Source: Ruegeria sp. 6PALISEP08
GTDB lineage: Bacteria; Pseudomonadota; Alphaproteobacteria; Rhodobacterales; Rhodobacteraceae
NCBI RefSeq assembly: GCF_001238295.1
Contig: NZ_LGXZ01000001.1
Location: 544,163 to 608,162 of the forward strand
Reading direction: 5' to 3'
Length of the DNA: 64,000 nt
In this document: positions 27,935 through 37,165 of the stretch, one piece after another
Position numbering within the stretch: the stretch's first letter is position 1
Layout: each line of letters begins with the position of its first letter
The notes under the pieces: generated by a model
Database searches by the model: none
What the model saw: the letters and a program-made list of their open reading frames with translations, nothing else
What the model was told of the DNA's origin: nothing
Made by a program: the position numbers and the translations under genes

Positions 27935-28689
27935 CAGTTCACCTCGGCAAGAATGTCGGCATAACCATTGTTTTCAACCTCAAGCGCCAGATCCGGACCG
28001 CCGGTTTTGACGATGCGGCCATCGGCCATAATGTGCACCACATCCGGTTTGATGTGGTCCAGCAGGCGCTGATAGTGCGTGATCACCAGGAAACCACGGC
28101 CTTCGTCGCGCAGTGCGTTTACACCTTCGGCCACCAACTTCATCGCATCCACATCAAGACCCGAGTCGGTCTCGTCCATGATGCACATTTTGGGTTCCAA
28201 CATGGCCATCTGCAGAATCTCGTTGCGCTTTTTCTCACCACCTGAGAAGCCCACATTGACCGGACGCTTCAGCATGTCAGCGTCGATCTTCAGAGTTTTT
28301 GCCTTGGCGCGCACTTCTTTCAGAAAGTCGGCGGCTGACAGCTCTTCTTCGCCACGTGCCTTGCGCTGCGCGTTCACGGCGGTCCGCAGGAAGGTCATGT
28401 TGCCAACGCCCGGAATTTCGACCGGGTACTGGAATGCAAGGAAAACACCCGCCGCGGCGCGCTCTTCCGGTTCCATTTCCAACAGGTCTTCACCGTTCAA
28501 CGTGGCCGACCCTTCGGTAACCTCATAGCCGTCGCGACCGGACAGAACATAGCTGAGCGTCGACTTGCCCGACCCGTTCGGTCCCATGATTGCATGCACT
28601 TTGCCGGCTTCAACCGTCAGGTCCACACCTTTGAGAATTTGCTTTTCTTCTTCTTCAAGCTGCACGTGCAGGTTTTTGATTTCCAGCAT
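27934..28689 (-). CDS. sufC: Fe-S cluster assembly ATPase SufC
   Basis: A 251-residue ABC-type ATPase that powers the SufBCD complex. Walker A GPNGSGKST, signature FSGGEKKRNEILQM, Walker B CIMDETDSGLDVD and VITHYQRLL are all present. The start at MLEIKNLHVQLEE is preferred over an extension to 28713. Confidence 0.97.
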   Translation of the reverse strand: MLEIKNLHVQLEEEEKQILKGVDLTVEAGKVHAIMGPNGSGKSTLSYVLSGRDGYEVTEGSATLNGEDLLEMEPEERAAAGVFLAFQYPVEIPGVGNMTFLRTAVNAQRKARGEEELSAADFLKEVRAKAKTLKIDADMLKRPVNVGFSGGEKKRNEILQMAMLEPKMCIMDETDSGLDVDAMKLVAEGVNALRDEGRGFLVITHYQRLLDHIKPDVVHIMADGRIVKTGGPDLALEVENNGYADILAEVN

Positions 28690-28738
28690 GTTTTGTCCTT
28701 TTGCGTATCGCAAGGGGCGTCACGGCCCCATCAATTTC

Positions 28739-28942
28739 CTAACCCAGAATTCTGCGGATCAGCCGCGCGACGATCCAACCAAGGATCGCCCCTCCGCCCA
28801 CTGCCCAAACCGGGTTGATGAACTCCATATGATTGACATTGACGAATGCGACGCCCAGCAACCCACCCAGAACAGGAAGGATGTATCCAACCCAGGTCAG
28901 TACATCATTCTTCTGGATGCGAGTACGGCGTGCACGTGTCAT
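28739..28942 (-). CDS. Small membrane protein in the suf operon
   Basis: Encodes 67 residues with a basic N-terminus ([10 protein letters not shown]) and two hydrophobic segments (WVGYILPVLGGLLGVAFV and VWAVGGGAILGWIVARLI). Its ATG shares a base with the sufB end, so it is co-translated. Function unknown. Confidence 0.65.
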   Translation of the reverse strand: MTRARRTRIQKNDVLTWVGYILPVLGGLLGVAFVNVNHMEFINPVWAVGGGAILGWIVARLIRRILG

Positions 28943-30462
28943 CAGCCAACCGAACCTTCCAGCGAGATTGCCACCAGTTGCTGTGCTTCCATGGCAAATT
29001 CCATCGGCAGCGCTTGCAGCACGTCCTTGCAGAACCCGTTGACGACCAGTGCCACGGCTTCTTCTTCGTCCATGCCGCGCTGACGGCAGTAGAACAGCTG
29101 ATCGTCATCCACCTTGGATGTCGTCGCCTCATGCTCAACGCGGGACGAGTTGTTCTTGACCTCGATATAAGGAACCGTATGCGCACCGCATTTGTCGCCA
29201 ATCAGCAGACTGTCACACTGGGTATAGTTCCTGCTGTCCTTGGCTTTCGGGTGCATCGAGACCAGACCGCGATAGGTGTTTTGGGCCTTGCCCGCGCTGA
29301 TGCCTTTGGACACGATGCGCGATTTGGTGTTCTTGCCCAAGTGAACCATCTTCGTGCCGGTATCGGCCTGCTGATAGTTGTTGGTGATCGCAATCGAGTA
29401 GAACTCACCCTGACTTTCGTTGCCCCGCAGAATGCAGGACGGGTATTTCCAGGTCACGGCCGAGCCGGTTTCTACCTGCGTCCACATCACCTTGGACCGA
29501 TCGCCTCGGCAATCGGCGCGTTTGGTAACGAAGTTATAGATGCCGCCCTTGCCGTTCTCATCCCCAGGGAACCAGTTCTGAACGGTCGAGTATTTCACTT
29601 CAGCGTCTTCCTCGACGATGATCTCGACCACCGCGGCGTGCAGCTGTGCGGTATCACGCTGAGGCGCCGTGCAGCCTTCCAGATAAGAGACGTAAGACCC
29701 CTTGTCGGCAATAATCAGGGTGCGTTCGAACTGACCTGTGTTTTCCGCGTTGATGCGGAAATAGGTGCTCAGCTCCATCGGGCAGCGGACGCCCGGTGGG
29801 ATATAAACGAAGGATCCATCCGAAAACACGGCCGAGTTCAGAGTGGCATAATAATTGTCCGATACGGGAACAACAGTACCAAGATACTTCTTCACCAGTT
29901 CAGGATGCTCTTTGATCGCTTCCGAGATGGAACAGAAGATCACGCCTGCTTTCTTCAATTCGGCCTGAAAGGTCGTCCCCACAGAAACCGAGTCGAAAAC
30001 CGCGTCTACAGCGACCTTGCGACCCTCGGCAGGAGCGTCTTCAGCGCCTTCGATGCCAGCCAAAATCATCTGTTCTTTCAGAGGGATACCAAGCTTTTCG
30101 TATGTGGCCAAAAGCTTGGGATCAACCTCATCCAGTGACTTGGGCTTTTCTTGCATCGATTTCGGACGCGCATAATAGTATTGGTTCTGGAAATCGATCT
30201 CAGGGTAGTCGACCATCGCCCATTTGGGCTCGTTCATCTTGGTCCAGCGCTCGAACGCAGCCAACCGCCATTCGGTCATCCATTCCGGCTCTTCGTTCTT
30301 TTCCGAGATCAGACGGACGATATCCGGGTTCACACCCTTCGGCGCGTACTCCATCTCAATGTCAGTATCCCAGCCGTACTTGTAGGTTCCGACTTCGCGT
30401 ACCGCATCCACGGTTTCCTGATCGACACCATCTTTCACCTGGGTCTGGTCCAAAGCGGCCAT
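28942..30462 (-). CDS. sufB: Fe-S cluster assembly protein SufB
   Basis: A 506-residue scaffold protein on which clusters are built with SufC and SufD. Conserved blocks include [46 protein letters not shown] and the C-terminal [19 protein letters not shown]. Cys in CTAP and the C-terminal region are known to matter for sulfur transfer. It follows the IscS-like gene by 18 bases, in the order seen in other Rhodobacteraceae. Confidence 0.97.
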   Translation of the reverse strand: MAALDQTQVKDGVDQETVDAVREVGTYKYGWDTDIEMEYAPKGVNPDIVRLISEKNEEPEWMTEWRLAAFERWTKMNEPKWAMVDYPEIDFQNQYYYARPKSMQEKPKSLDEVDPKLLATYEKLGIPLKEQMILAGIEGAEDAPAEGRKVAVDAVFDSVSVGTTFQAELKKAGVIFCSISEAIKEHPELVKKYLGTVVPVSDNYYATLNSAVFSDGSFVYIPPGVRCPMELSTYFRINAENTGQFERTLIIADKGSYVSYLEGCTAPQRDTAQLHAAVVEIIVEEDAEVKYSTVQNWFPGDENGKGGIYNFVTKRADCRGDRSKVMWTQVETGSAVTWKYPSCILRGNESQGEFYSIAITNNYQQADTGTKMVHLGKNTKSRIVSKGISAGKAQNTYRGLVSMHPKAKDSRNYTQCDSLLIGDKCGAHTVPYIEVKNNSSRVEHEATTSKVDDDQLFYCRQRGMDEEEAVALVVNGFCKDVLQALPMEFAMEAQQLVAISLEGSVG

Positions 30463-30480
30463 AACTTACCCTCCGTCAGA

Positions 30481-31524
30481 TCACGCGGCACGCGCGCGAT
30501 GCTTTTTCTCTTTCTCAAGCCACGTTTCGGCGAAACGCAGCACATCTTCTTCCGTTGTCCGAGGGCCCAGCGACACGCGAATAGCGCTGCTGGCTGTCAC
30601 CTCGTCATAGCCCATTGCGGTGAGAACCGCGCTGGCACGAACCTTGCCGCTGGAACAGGCAGAGCCCGCACTGATCGCGAATCCCGACAGGTCCATCTGC
30701 ATGACCTGGGTTTCGCCCTTCCAACCAGGCGCAACAAAACACAGGGTGTTCGGCAGGCGTTGCCGCCCTTTCCCGACAAAAATAGGTGATTTTACAGCGG
30801 CCTCAAGAGCGTTTTCTAGAATATTTCTAAATTCTTCGATCTGCTCCCAAACGCCGTTGGCCAAGTCCCGTGCCGCAGCTTCAGCTGCGGCCCCGAAGCC
30901 CGCGATTCCAATGACATTTTCGGTACCAGATCGACGCCCCATTTCTTGGCCGCCCCCCTTGATCTGCGCTGGCAGATCAGTACCGCGCTTCATCACAACG
31001 GCACCAACGCCTTTCGGCCCGCCCAGTTTATGCGCGGACACCAGCGCCATCTGCGCATACATCCAGTTAAACGCAATCGGCAACTTTCCAAATGCCTGAG
31101 TGGCATCCGTCACCGCTAAGCCAGGTGGCAGTGTTTGAACGATGCCTGTCTCGGAATTCGCCAATTGAAGGGTCGAATCGCCCGGCACTGAAATCAGAAC
31201 CTCTCCGGTCGCGGAAACTGGAAGACCTTCATTGATCCAAGCTCTTACCGCATCATGTTCGACTGCCGCGCCGTGCAGGTTACGCCCGGCCAATGTCAGC
31301 GCAGCGCCTTCGGTCGACCCAGATGTGAAAATGATATCTGCCCCATCGGCACCAAATGCCGTTGCAACCTGTGCCCGCGCGCGTTCAACAAGTGCCTTAG
31401 CAGCACGGCCTTCGGCGTGAACAGAAGACGGATTTCCGCATACATCCATCGCCGCAATCATCGCCTCTCGCGCCTCGGGGCGCAGCGGTGTTGTTGCGTT
31501 ATGATCTAAAAAAACACGATTCAT
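30481..31524 (-). CDS. Cysteine desulfurase, NifS/IscS-like
   Basis: A 347-residue PLP enzyme of group I. The N-terminus is FLDHNATTPLRPEAREAM, the PLP lysine is in VSAHKLGGPKGVG and the active-site Cys is in SAGSACSSGKVRAS. It lies between iscR and sufB, giving the operon a second desulfurase besides sufS. It is shorter than E. coli IscS (about 404 aa) but typical for this gene in Rhodobacteraceae suf operons. Confidence 0.92.
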   Translation of the reverse strand: MNRVFLDHNATTPLRPEAREAMIAAMDVCGNPSSVHAEGRAAKALVERARAQVATAFGADGADIIFTSGSTEGAALTLAGRNLHGAAVEHDAVRAWINEGLPVSATGEVLISVPGDSTLQLANSETGIVQTLPPGLAVTDATQAFGKLPIAFNWMYAQMALVSAHKLGGPKGVGAVVMKRGTDLPAQIKGGGQEMGRRSGTENVIGIAGFGAAAEAAARDLANGVWEQIEEFRNILENALEAAVKSPIFVGKGRQRLPNTLCFVAPGWKGETQVMQMDLSGFAISAGSACSSGKVRASAVLTAMGYDEVTASSAIRVSLGPRTTEEDVLRFAETWLEKEKKHRARAA

Positions 31525-31575
31525 GGATGCATCTTTTTGCCAACGGATTTCATATGCCTGTTCCGCCTATTCGTA

Positions 31576-32034
31576 TTAATCGTCTACGACCGAGAAAAGG
31601 CTCGGCACTGCGGGGCATGGGGCGAGATCGTTCTTGATCACATCGGACAGGCGCGTCTGATGCAAGAACACATAAACATGCGCGCTGAGGCTTTCCCAAA
31701 GACGATTGGTCAGCGATTGCGCCCGGCTACCTGAGGATGCACCCGAAGCTCCGGCCCCTTTTTGCAAGGCATCCACCGTTTCATCCACGGCTGCCAGAAT
31801 CTCAACCACACGGATTTCAGACGCAGGGCGCGCTAGGCGATATCCACCACCCGGTCCGCGTACCGAGGAAACCAGCTCGGCCCTGCGCAGTTTGACAAAA
31901 AGCTGTTCCAGATAAGGCAGCGACACGTCCTGGCGTTCCGAGATCTCGCCAAGGGTCACAAGACGGTCGGTTGGCTGCAACGCAATATCTGCCAAGGCAA
32001 CCATCGCATATCGGCCTTTGGTCGACAGCTTCAT
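31576..32034 (-). CDS. iscR: Rrf2-family regulator IscR (single-cysteine type)
   Basis: A 152-residue repressor with an Rrf2 winged helix (MKLSTKGRYAMVALADIAL, VSSVRGPGGGYRLARP). E. coli IscR holds its 2Fe-2S cluster with three Cys near residues 92-104; here that loop is GAGASGASSGSRAQ with no Cys, and the only cysteine is Cys140 in LAPCPAVP. Rhodobacter sphaeroides IscR is known to use this atypical arrangement. It heads the suf operon and probably regulates it according to Fe-S demand. Confidence 0.93.
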   Translation of the reverse strand: MKLSTKGRYAMVALADIALQPTDRLVTLGEISERQDVSLPYLEQLFVKLRRAELVSSVRGPGGGYRLARPASEIRVVEILAAVDETVDALQKGAGASGASSGSRAQSLTNRLWESLSAHVYVFLHQTRLSDVIKNDLAPCPAVPSLFSVVDD

Positions 32035-32133
32035 ATTTAGCCCCTTCTTTGCAGGATTTGCGCGAAATCATTGACGCCGACGCTGCCAGTGCGTATCTCC
32101 GACTGACAGCGCAAATAGCGCCAAGCAATGTAA

Positions 32134-32148
32134 TTAGAACCGTTCTAA
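32134..32148. promoter_or_regulatory. ICE/Irr-type palindrome upstream of iscR-suf
   Basis: TTAGAA-CCG-TTCTAA is a perfect 6-3-6 inverted repeat, matching the core of the iron control element bound by Irr in Alphaproteobacteria (TTTAGAA-N3-TTCTAAA). It lies 100 bases upstream of iscR and 66 upstream of the divergent hydrolase gene, so it could control either. No Irr gene is in the window. Confidence 0.7.
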
Positions 32149-32214
32149 GGTGCCCGACGATTATCGTCAAGTATATCCGGGCACCCGTACGAAAAAGACA
32201 GGACCAAAGCACAC

Positions 32215-32868
32215 ATGCCCGAGGTGATTTTTCCCGGACCCGAAGGCCGCCTGGAAGGCCGCTACCACCCGCAAAAGGAAAAAGACGCACCGATCGCAAT
32301 CGTGCTTCACCCACATCCTCAATTTGGCGGGACCATGAACAACAAGGTGGTCTACAACTTGCACTATGCCTTCTACAACATGGGCTTCACCGTGTTGCGC
32401 TTTAACTTCCGCGGCGTGGGTCGCAGTCAGGGCGAGTATGACCAAGGCGTGGGTGAACTGAGCGATGCGGCCTCGGCGCTGGATTACCTGCAATCAATGA
32501 ACAACAACTCGAAACACTGCTGGGTTGCCGGGTTTTCGTTCGGGGCTTGGATCGGAATGCAGTTGCTGATGCGCCGCCCAGAAATCACTGGCTTCATCAG
32601 CGTGTCGCCACCAGCCAACATGTATGACTTTTCGTTCCTGGCCCCCTGCCCGTCTTCGGGCCTGATCATCAACGGATCAGCTGACCGCGTGGCCCCTCCG
32701 GCAGACACCACCTCGTTGGTGAACAAGCTGCATGAGCAAAAGGGCATCACGATCACTCATACCGAGGTTGAGGGCGCGGATCACTTCTTCCAAGATCGCC
32801 ACATGGACACGCTCATCACGGATGTCAGCGACTATGTGAAGCGCCGCCTGACCGAGACCACCCGCTGA
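32215..32868 (+). CDS. Alpha/beta hydrolase
   Basis: A 217-residue cytosolic protein with the alpha/beta-hydrolase fold: AIVLHPHPQFGGTMNNKVV (oxyanion region), the nucleophile elbow GFSFGA (Ser), SADRVAPP carrying the likely Asp, and EGADHFF with the catalytic His. This short lid-less type is common near stress and DNA-linked genes; its substrate is unknown. It overlaps the next gene by one base and is divergent from iscR. Confidence 0.85.
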   Translation: MPEVIFPGPEGRLEGRYHPQKEKDAPIAIVLHPHPQFGGTMNNKVVYNLHYAFYNMGFTVLRFNFRGVGRSQGEYDQGVGELSDAASALDYLQSMNNNSKHCWVAGFSFGAWIGMQLLMRRPEITGFISVSPPANMYDFSFLAPCPSSGLIINGSADRVAPPADTTSLVNKLHEQKGITITHTEVEGADHFFQDRHMDTLITDVSDYVKRRLTETTR

Positions 32869-33113
32869 TGTCTGACACCATCATATCTCTTGCGGCCAAA
32901 CTGGCCGAAGACACGATGAAGGTTATGGATGAAACCGGGGAAGACCGTTTTTTCGTTGAGGTCGGCGAAGTTCTTGGGGCCGCGTCACAATCGCTGGAAG
33001 AGGCGTTCTTGACCGAGATCCGCGTGCGGCTGGCCGAACGCAAAGCCAGACAGTTTGTGATCAAGCGCCTGACCGCGCATCGCTCGAAACAAAAAGCGAT
33101 AGAAAAACAATGA
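32868..33113 (+). CDS. Small helical protein, unknown function
   Basis: Encodes 81 residues, highly charged and predicted mostly helical (MSDTIISLAAKLAEDTMKVM...LTEIRVRLAERKARQF). It overlaps both flanking genes by 1-4 bases, so it is certainly translated in the hydrolase-HD operon if that is expressed. No family is recognised. Confidence 0.65.
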   Translation: MSDTIISLAAKLAEDTMKVMDETGEDRFFVEVGEVLGAASQSLEEAFLTEIRVRLAERKARQFVIKRLTAHRSKQKAIEKQ

Positions 33114-34279
33114 CGGATCGCTTGTCGGCGCAAATTGCGTTTTTGAAACGGGCCGACATGCTGAAAATGGTTGAGCGGGCAAATGTTCTGATCGATCAAT
33201 CCCGGCTCGAGAATTCTGCCGAACACAGCTGGCATCTTGCATTGTGGGCTTTGGTTATGGCCCCCTTGGCCGAGCCAGATGTATCAATTGACCGCGTCAT
33301 CCGTATGTTGCTGCTGCATGATCTCGTCGAGATCGTTGTAGGCGACCATCCGATCCACTTGGAAACCGACTGGGATCATCTGGCTGATGCGGAACAGGCT
33401 GCCGCGTCAGAGCTGTTCGGCTTGCTGCCAAAGGATCAGGCACAAACGTTCCTAACTTTGTGGCAGGAGTTCGAGGCGGATCGGACGCCAGATGCGCGGT
33501 TTGCCAAGATCCTGGATCGGTGTCAGCCGCTGTTTCAGGTTCTGTGCGCTTCTGATCCTCACCCGGACCACGTGAAAATTGCGCGCGCCAATCTGGACGG
33601 TGGTCGCGCCGCCTATCTCGCGCAGGTCTTCCCGCTGGCCTACCACCATGCCACCAACCTACTGACCGGATCTGAAACGCAAGACAACGCGTTCACAACG
33701 CGGCTTGAGTTTCTGACTGAAGCGGACCAGTTGAAATCGATCTTGCGCGCGTCGCGTCTGATGGCGGGTGATCGGTTCGAAAACTCTGCCGAGCATTCGT
33801 GGCACATCATGCTGTATGCTTGGGTTTTGGCCGAACACGCGCATTCTGAGATTCGGATGGATCGCGCGCTTCAGATGCTCTTGTTGCATGATGTTGTTGA
33901 AATCGATGCCGGAGATCACCCAATTCACGGGCAAGTGGATCATGCCGCCCAAGAGGCCAAGGAACAAGCCGCGGCACAGCGGTTGTTTGGTTTGTTGCCG
34001 GATGCACAGAGAAGTTTTTTCAAAGACTTATGGCAAGAGTTTGAAGCCGCAGAAAGTGCGGATGCCCAGTTTGCAAAAGCTGTGGACCGGTTTCAGACAC
34101 CGATTGCAAATCTGGAAACCGGCGGCGGTTCTTGGGTGGACTACAATGTCACCTATTCCCAGCTCGAAGCGCGCGTGCGTCCTGCCATAACAGGTGGGGC
34201 ACCGGCACTTTGGAATTGGCTTCAGCCCCAACTTGTGATGCATTTCCAGAGTTGCGACGTTACACCGTTAGACGCTTAA
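33110..34279 (+). CDS. Tandem HD-domain protein (YfbR/HDDC2-like repeated twice)
   Basis: A 389-residue protein made of two similar halves offset by exactly 190 residues. Each has NSAEHSWH, LLLHD and GDHPIH: HD motifs are H70-D71 and H260-D261, with metal-binding His at 39/42 and 229/232. Single-domain relatives such as YfbR are 5'-deoxynucleotidases of ~190 residues. Both copies keep all metal ligands, so both could be active. Joining two into one chain is unusual. The gene is the last in a three-gene operon with 4-base overlap. Confidence 0.88.
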   Translation: MTDRLSAQIAFLKRADMLKMVERANVLIDQSRLENSAEHSWHLALWALVMAPLAEPDVSIDRVIRMLLLHDLVEIVVGDHPIHLETDWDHLADAEQAAASELFGLLPKDQAQTFLTLWQEFEADRTPDARFAKILDRCQPLFQVLCASDPHPDHVKIARANLDGGRAAYLAQVFPLAYHHATNLLTGSETQDNAFTTRLEFLTEADQLKSILRASRLMAGDRFENSAEHSWHIMLYAWVLAEHAHSEIRMDRALQMLLLHDVVEIDAGDHPIHGQVDHAAQEAKEQAAAQRLFGLLPDAQRSFFKDLWQEFEAAESADAQFAKAVDRFQTPIANLETGGGSWVDYNVTYSQLEARVRPAITGGAPALWNWLQPQLVMHFQSCDVTPLDA

Positions 34280-34283
34280 CGAA

Positions 34284-34307
34284 AAAAGGAGCCCAAAGGC
34301 TCCTTTT
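34284..34307. terminator. Bidirectional intrinsic terminator
   Basis: AAAAGGAGCC and GGCTCCTTTT form a 10-bp stem around CAAA, with A's before and T's after. It ends the HD-protein transcript and, on the other strand, the small gene at 34330-34464. Confidence 0.85.
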
Positions 34308-34329
34308 TCCTTCTTGGTTCTGAGTGGCG

Positions 34330-34464
34330 TTAAAAAACACGACTACCATCAAACTGTTGAACCACAATGGCTGCTTCATTTTTGACGGACCCCCCGTCAG
34401 CAAGCCACCCAATTGCCACTATCAGACCAGAAACAAAAACGATCGATTTCGCGAATTTCGTCAT
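34330..34464 (-). CDS. Small peptide of 44 residues, possibly exported
   Basis: On the minus strand ATG ACG AAA opens a 44-codon frame. Residues 1-20 (MTKFAKSIVFVSGLIVAIGW) look like a signal or membrane segment; the rest is short and ends SRVF. It stops 22 bases before a strong terminator pointing the same way, which supports a real transcript. The ribosome site is weak (AAAGAG). No homologue is recognised. Confidence 0.4.
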   Translation of the reverse strand: MTKFAKSIVFVSGLIVAIGWLADGGSVKNEAAIVVQQFDGSRVF

Positions 34465-34638
34465 CGAACAATACTCTTTAACAATTCATAAAATATGAGG
34501 TATATCTTACACTTATTCTAAGTCGGGAATAGTAAGGTATACCTGACCCAACGGAAGTTAAGATGTGAGACTGTTCTTGCCTTTTTCGCGAATTCTGTGT
34601 TCAAGGCGATGACACCACAAAACTCCCGAAAGACCATA

Positions 34639-34974
34639 ATGCCTCAAGCTTACCTGTTTCTGTTGCTGGCCGTTTTGGCGGAAACCATCGGCACAACCGC
34701 CCTGCAGGCCAGCCAGCAATTCACCCGGTTTTGGCCGTCCGTTCTTGTTGTTTTGGGCTATGGTGTTGCTTTTTATTTGCTGGCACTGACCCTAAAATCC
34801 ATGCCCGTGGGCATCGTCTATGCAATCTGGTCCGGGCTGGGTATCTTTTTTATCGCCCTCATCGGGTTCCTGGTTTTCGGGCAAAAACTGGATTGGCCTG
34901 CGGTGTTTGGACTGACCATGATTCTGGCTGGAATTCTGATCATTCACCTGTTTTCGAAGACTGCCGGCCACTGA
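34639..34974 (+). CDS. SMR family multidrug efflux protein
   Basis: A 111-residue four-helix membrane protein: MPQAYLFLLLAVLAETIGTTALQAS carries the essential Glu of helix 1 (Glu16). GIVYAIWSGLGIFFIALIG matches the EmrE/QacE motif in helix 3. Such dimers export quaternary cations by proton exchange, although some SMR proteins export guanidinium. I chose the Met of MPQAYL; the longer frame to 34597 is not membrane-like at its start. Confidence 0.9.
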   Translation: MPQAYLFLLLAVLAETIGTTALQASQQFTRFWPSVLVVLGYGVAFYLLALTLKSMPVGIVYAIWSGLGIFFIALIGFLVFGQKLDWPAVFGLTMILAGILIIHLFSKTAGH

Positions 34975-35050
34975 TCCTCGGTTAGGGCTGGTATATTTTG
35001 TCGCGCCGCGTTATGCGCGCGGCAACTTCCCGTTCAAAGGCTGACCTCTC

Positions 35051-36868
35051 ATGGACCTGCGCAATATCGCAATCATCGCTCACGTGGACCACGGCAAAAC
35101 GACCCTGGTGGATGAGCTGCTCAAACAATCCGGTGCGTTCCGGGAAAACCAGGCCGTGGCGGAACGCGCCATGGACAGCAACGATCTGGAACGCGAACGC
35201 GGTATCACCATTCTGGCCAAAGCGACGTCTGTCGAGTGGAAAGATACGCGTATCAACATCGTCGACACGCCAGGCCACGCCGATTTCGGCGGCGAAGTCG
35301 AACGAATCCTCAGCATGGTCGATGGTGTTGTCTTGCTGGTTGACGCTGCCGAAGGTCCAATGCCGCAGACAAAGTTTGTAACCTCCAAGGCGCTCGCGTT
35401 GGGCCTGCGCCCGATCGTTGTTCTGAACAAGGTCGACAAGCCCGATGCCGAGCCTGACCGCGCCCTGGACGAATGTTTCGACCTGTTCGCCAACCTTGGC
35501 GCTGATGACGACCAGCTCGACTTCCCGGCGATGTACGCGTCTGGCCGCTCTGGCTGGGCTGACATGGAACTTGACGGCCCCCGTAAAGACCTGAGCGCTC
35601 TGTTCGATCTGATCGTCGATCACGTCCCTGCCCCCAAGCAAATTGATCAAAAAAGCGAACCGTTCCGGATGCTGGCCACCACACTTGGCAGCGACCCGTT
35701 CATCGGCCGCATCCTGACTGGTCGCGTAGAAAGCGGAACACTGAAAGCGGGCGACAGCCTGAAGGCGCTTAGCCGGGATGGCACGCTGATCGAAAACTTC
35801 CGGGCCTCGAAAATCCTGGCCTTCCGCGGTTTGGGGCAGCAGCCCATCGACGTCGCCGAAGCTGGTGACATCGTGACCATCGCAGGCATGAGCAAGGCCA
35901 CCGTGGCGGATTCGCTGGTCGCCCCACAAGTGGAAGAGGCGCTGCCCGCACAGCCCATCGACCCGCCGACCATCACCGTGACCTTTGGCATCAATGATTC
36001 ACCGCTGGCTGGCCGCGATGGAAAAAAGGTTCAGTCGCGCGTCATCCGTGACCGCCTGATGAAAGAAGCCGAGTCGAACGTTGCAATCCGCATCACCGAC
36101 ACTCCGGGCGGTGAAGCCTTTGAAGTCGCTGGACGCGGCGAATTGCAGATGGGCGTTCTGATCGAGAACATGCGCCGTGAGGGTTTCGAGCTCAGCATCT
36201 CGCGCCCGCAGGTTCTGTTCCGAGAGGAAAATGGTCAGCGGCTGGAGCCGATCGAGGAAGTCACAATCGACGTCGATGATGAGTATTCAGGCTCGGTCAT
36301 CGAAAAGATCACGGGTGCCCGCAAGGGTGAACTTGCCGAAATGCGCCCTGCCGGTACTGGCAAGACGCGCATCATCGCACATGTCCCGTCGCGCGGGCTG
36401 ATTGGCTATCACGGTGAATTCCTGACCGACACACGTGGAACCGGCGTTCTGAACCGCGTGTTCCATGATTGGGCACCGCACAAAGGTCAAATCCCGGGCC
36501 GTCGCGCAGGCGTTCTGATCTCAATGGAGAACGGTCAGGCCGTGGCCTATGCGCTCTGGAACCTGGAAGAGCGTGGCCGCATGTTTGTAAGCCCTCAGAC
36601 AGATGTCTATCAGGGCATGGTGATCGGAGAGCATTCTCGCGACAATGATCTGGAAGTGAATCCGCTCAAAGGCAAGAAACTGACCAACGTCCGCGCCAGC
36701 GGTTCGGACGATGCAGTACGCCTGACGCCCCACATTCGGTTCTCCTTGGAAGAGGCGATTGCCTATATCGATGACGACGAGTTGGTCGAGGTGACGCCAA
36801 ACGCAGTGCGGCTGCGCAAACGCTTTCTGGACCCGCACGAACGCAAACGGATGGCGAAATCGGCCTGA
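35051..36868 (+). CDS. typA: Ribosome-associated GTPase TypA/BipA
   Basis: A 605-residue translational GTPase. G1 is AHVDHGKTT, switch [15 protein letters not shown] and G4 NKVDKP; the EF-G-like domains and the TypA-specific C-terminus ([20 protein letters not shown]) follow. It acts on the ribosome during assembly and at low temperature or stress. It is transcribed alone and ends at a strong terminator. Confidence 0.97.
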   Translation: MDLRNIAIIAHVDHGKTTLVDELLKQSGAFRENQAVAERAMDSNDLERERGITILAKATSVEWKDTRINIVDTPGHADFGGEVERILSMVDGVVLLVDAAEGPMPQTKFVTSKALALGLRPIVVLNKVDKPDAEPDRALDECFDLFANLGADDDQLDFPAMYASGRSGWADMELDGPRKDLSALFDLIVDHVPAPKQIDQKSEPFRMLATTLGSDPFIGRILTGRVESGTLKAGDSLKALSRDGTLIENFRASKILAFRGLGQQPIDVAEAGDIVTIAGMSKATVADSLVAPQVEEALPAQPIDPPTITVTFGINDSPLAGRDGKKVQSRVIRDRLMKEAESNVAIRITDTPGGEAFEVAGRGELQMGVLIENMRREGFELSISRPQVLFREENGQRLEPIEEVTIDVDDEYSGSVIEKITGARKGELAEMRPAGTGKTRIIAHVPSRGLIGYHGEFLTDTRGTGVLNRVFHDWAPHKGQIPGRRAGVLISMENGQAVAYALWNLEERGRMFVSPQTDVYQGMVIGEHSRDNDLEVNPLKGKKLTNVRASGSDDAVRLTPHIRFSLEEAIAYIDDDELVEVTPNAVRLRKRFLDPHERKRMAKSA

Positions 36869-36955
36869 TCAACCTGCGCCTGAATCTGTTTCAATTGGAA
36901 ACAATGGCGCAACTGTGGCATATTTGCTTCCAGCTGATCAAAAAACGCAAAATCG

Positions 36956-36982
36956 AAAGCCGGGCATTGCGCCCGGCTTTTT
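36956..36982 (+). terminator. Intrinsic terminator after typA
   Basis: AAAGCCGGGC and GCCCGGCTTT form a 10-bp stem around ATTGC, followed by more T's. Confidence 0.88.
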
Positions 36983-37165
36983 ATTGTAATTACTATAATT
37001 TCTTCTTTAAATTGCATTAATTCCCAGTAGCTCTCTCAATCCACATCTTGCGATTGCGACAAAGGCAAGGTGTAAATATGCCGGAAGTGTGACGATGTTC
37101 ACTCACACCAGCGTCCACACGGTGCATAGAGATGAACATAAAAGGTACCGAGTTCCGAGGAGTTA

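Noticed and set aside
26169..28942. Membrane genes among suf genes as a foreign insertion
   Set aside because: They overlap suf genes by 1-4 bases and share their composition, so they look like long-standing operon members.
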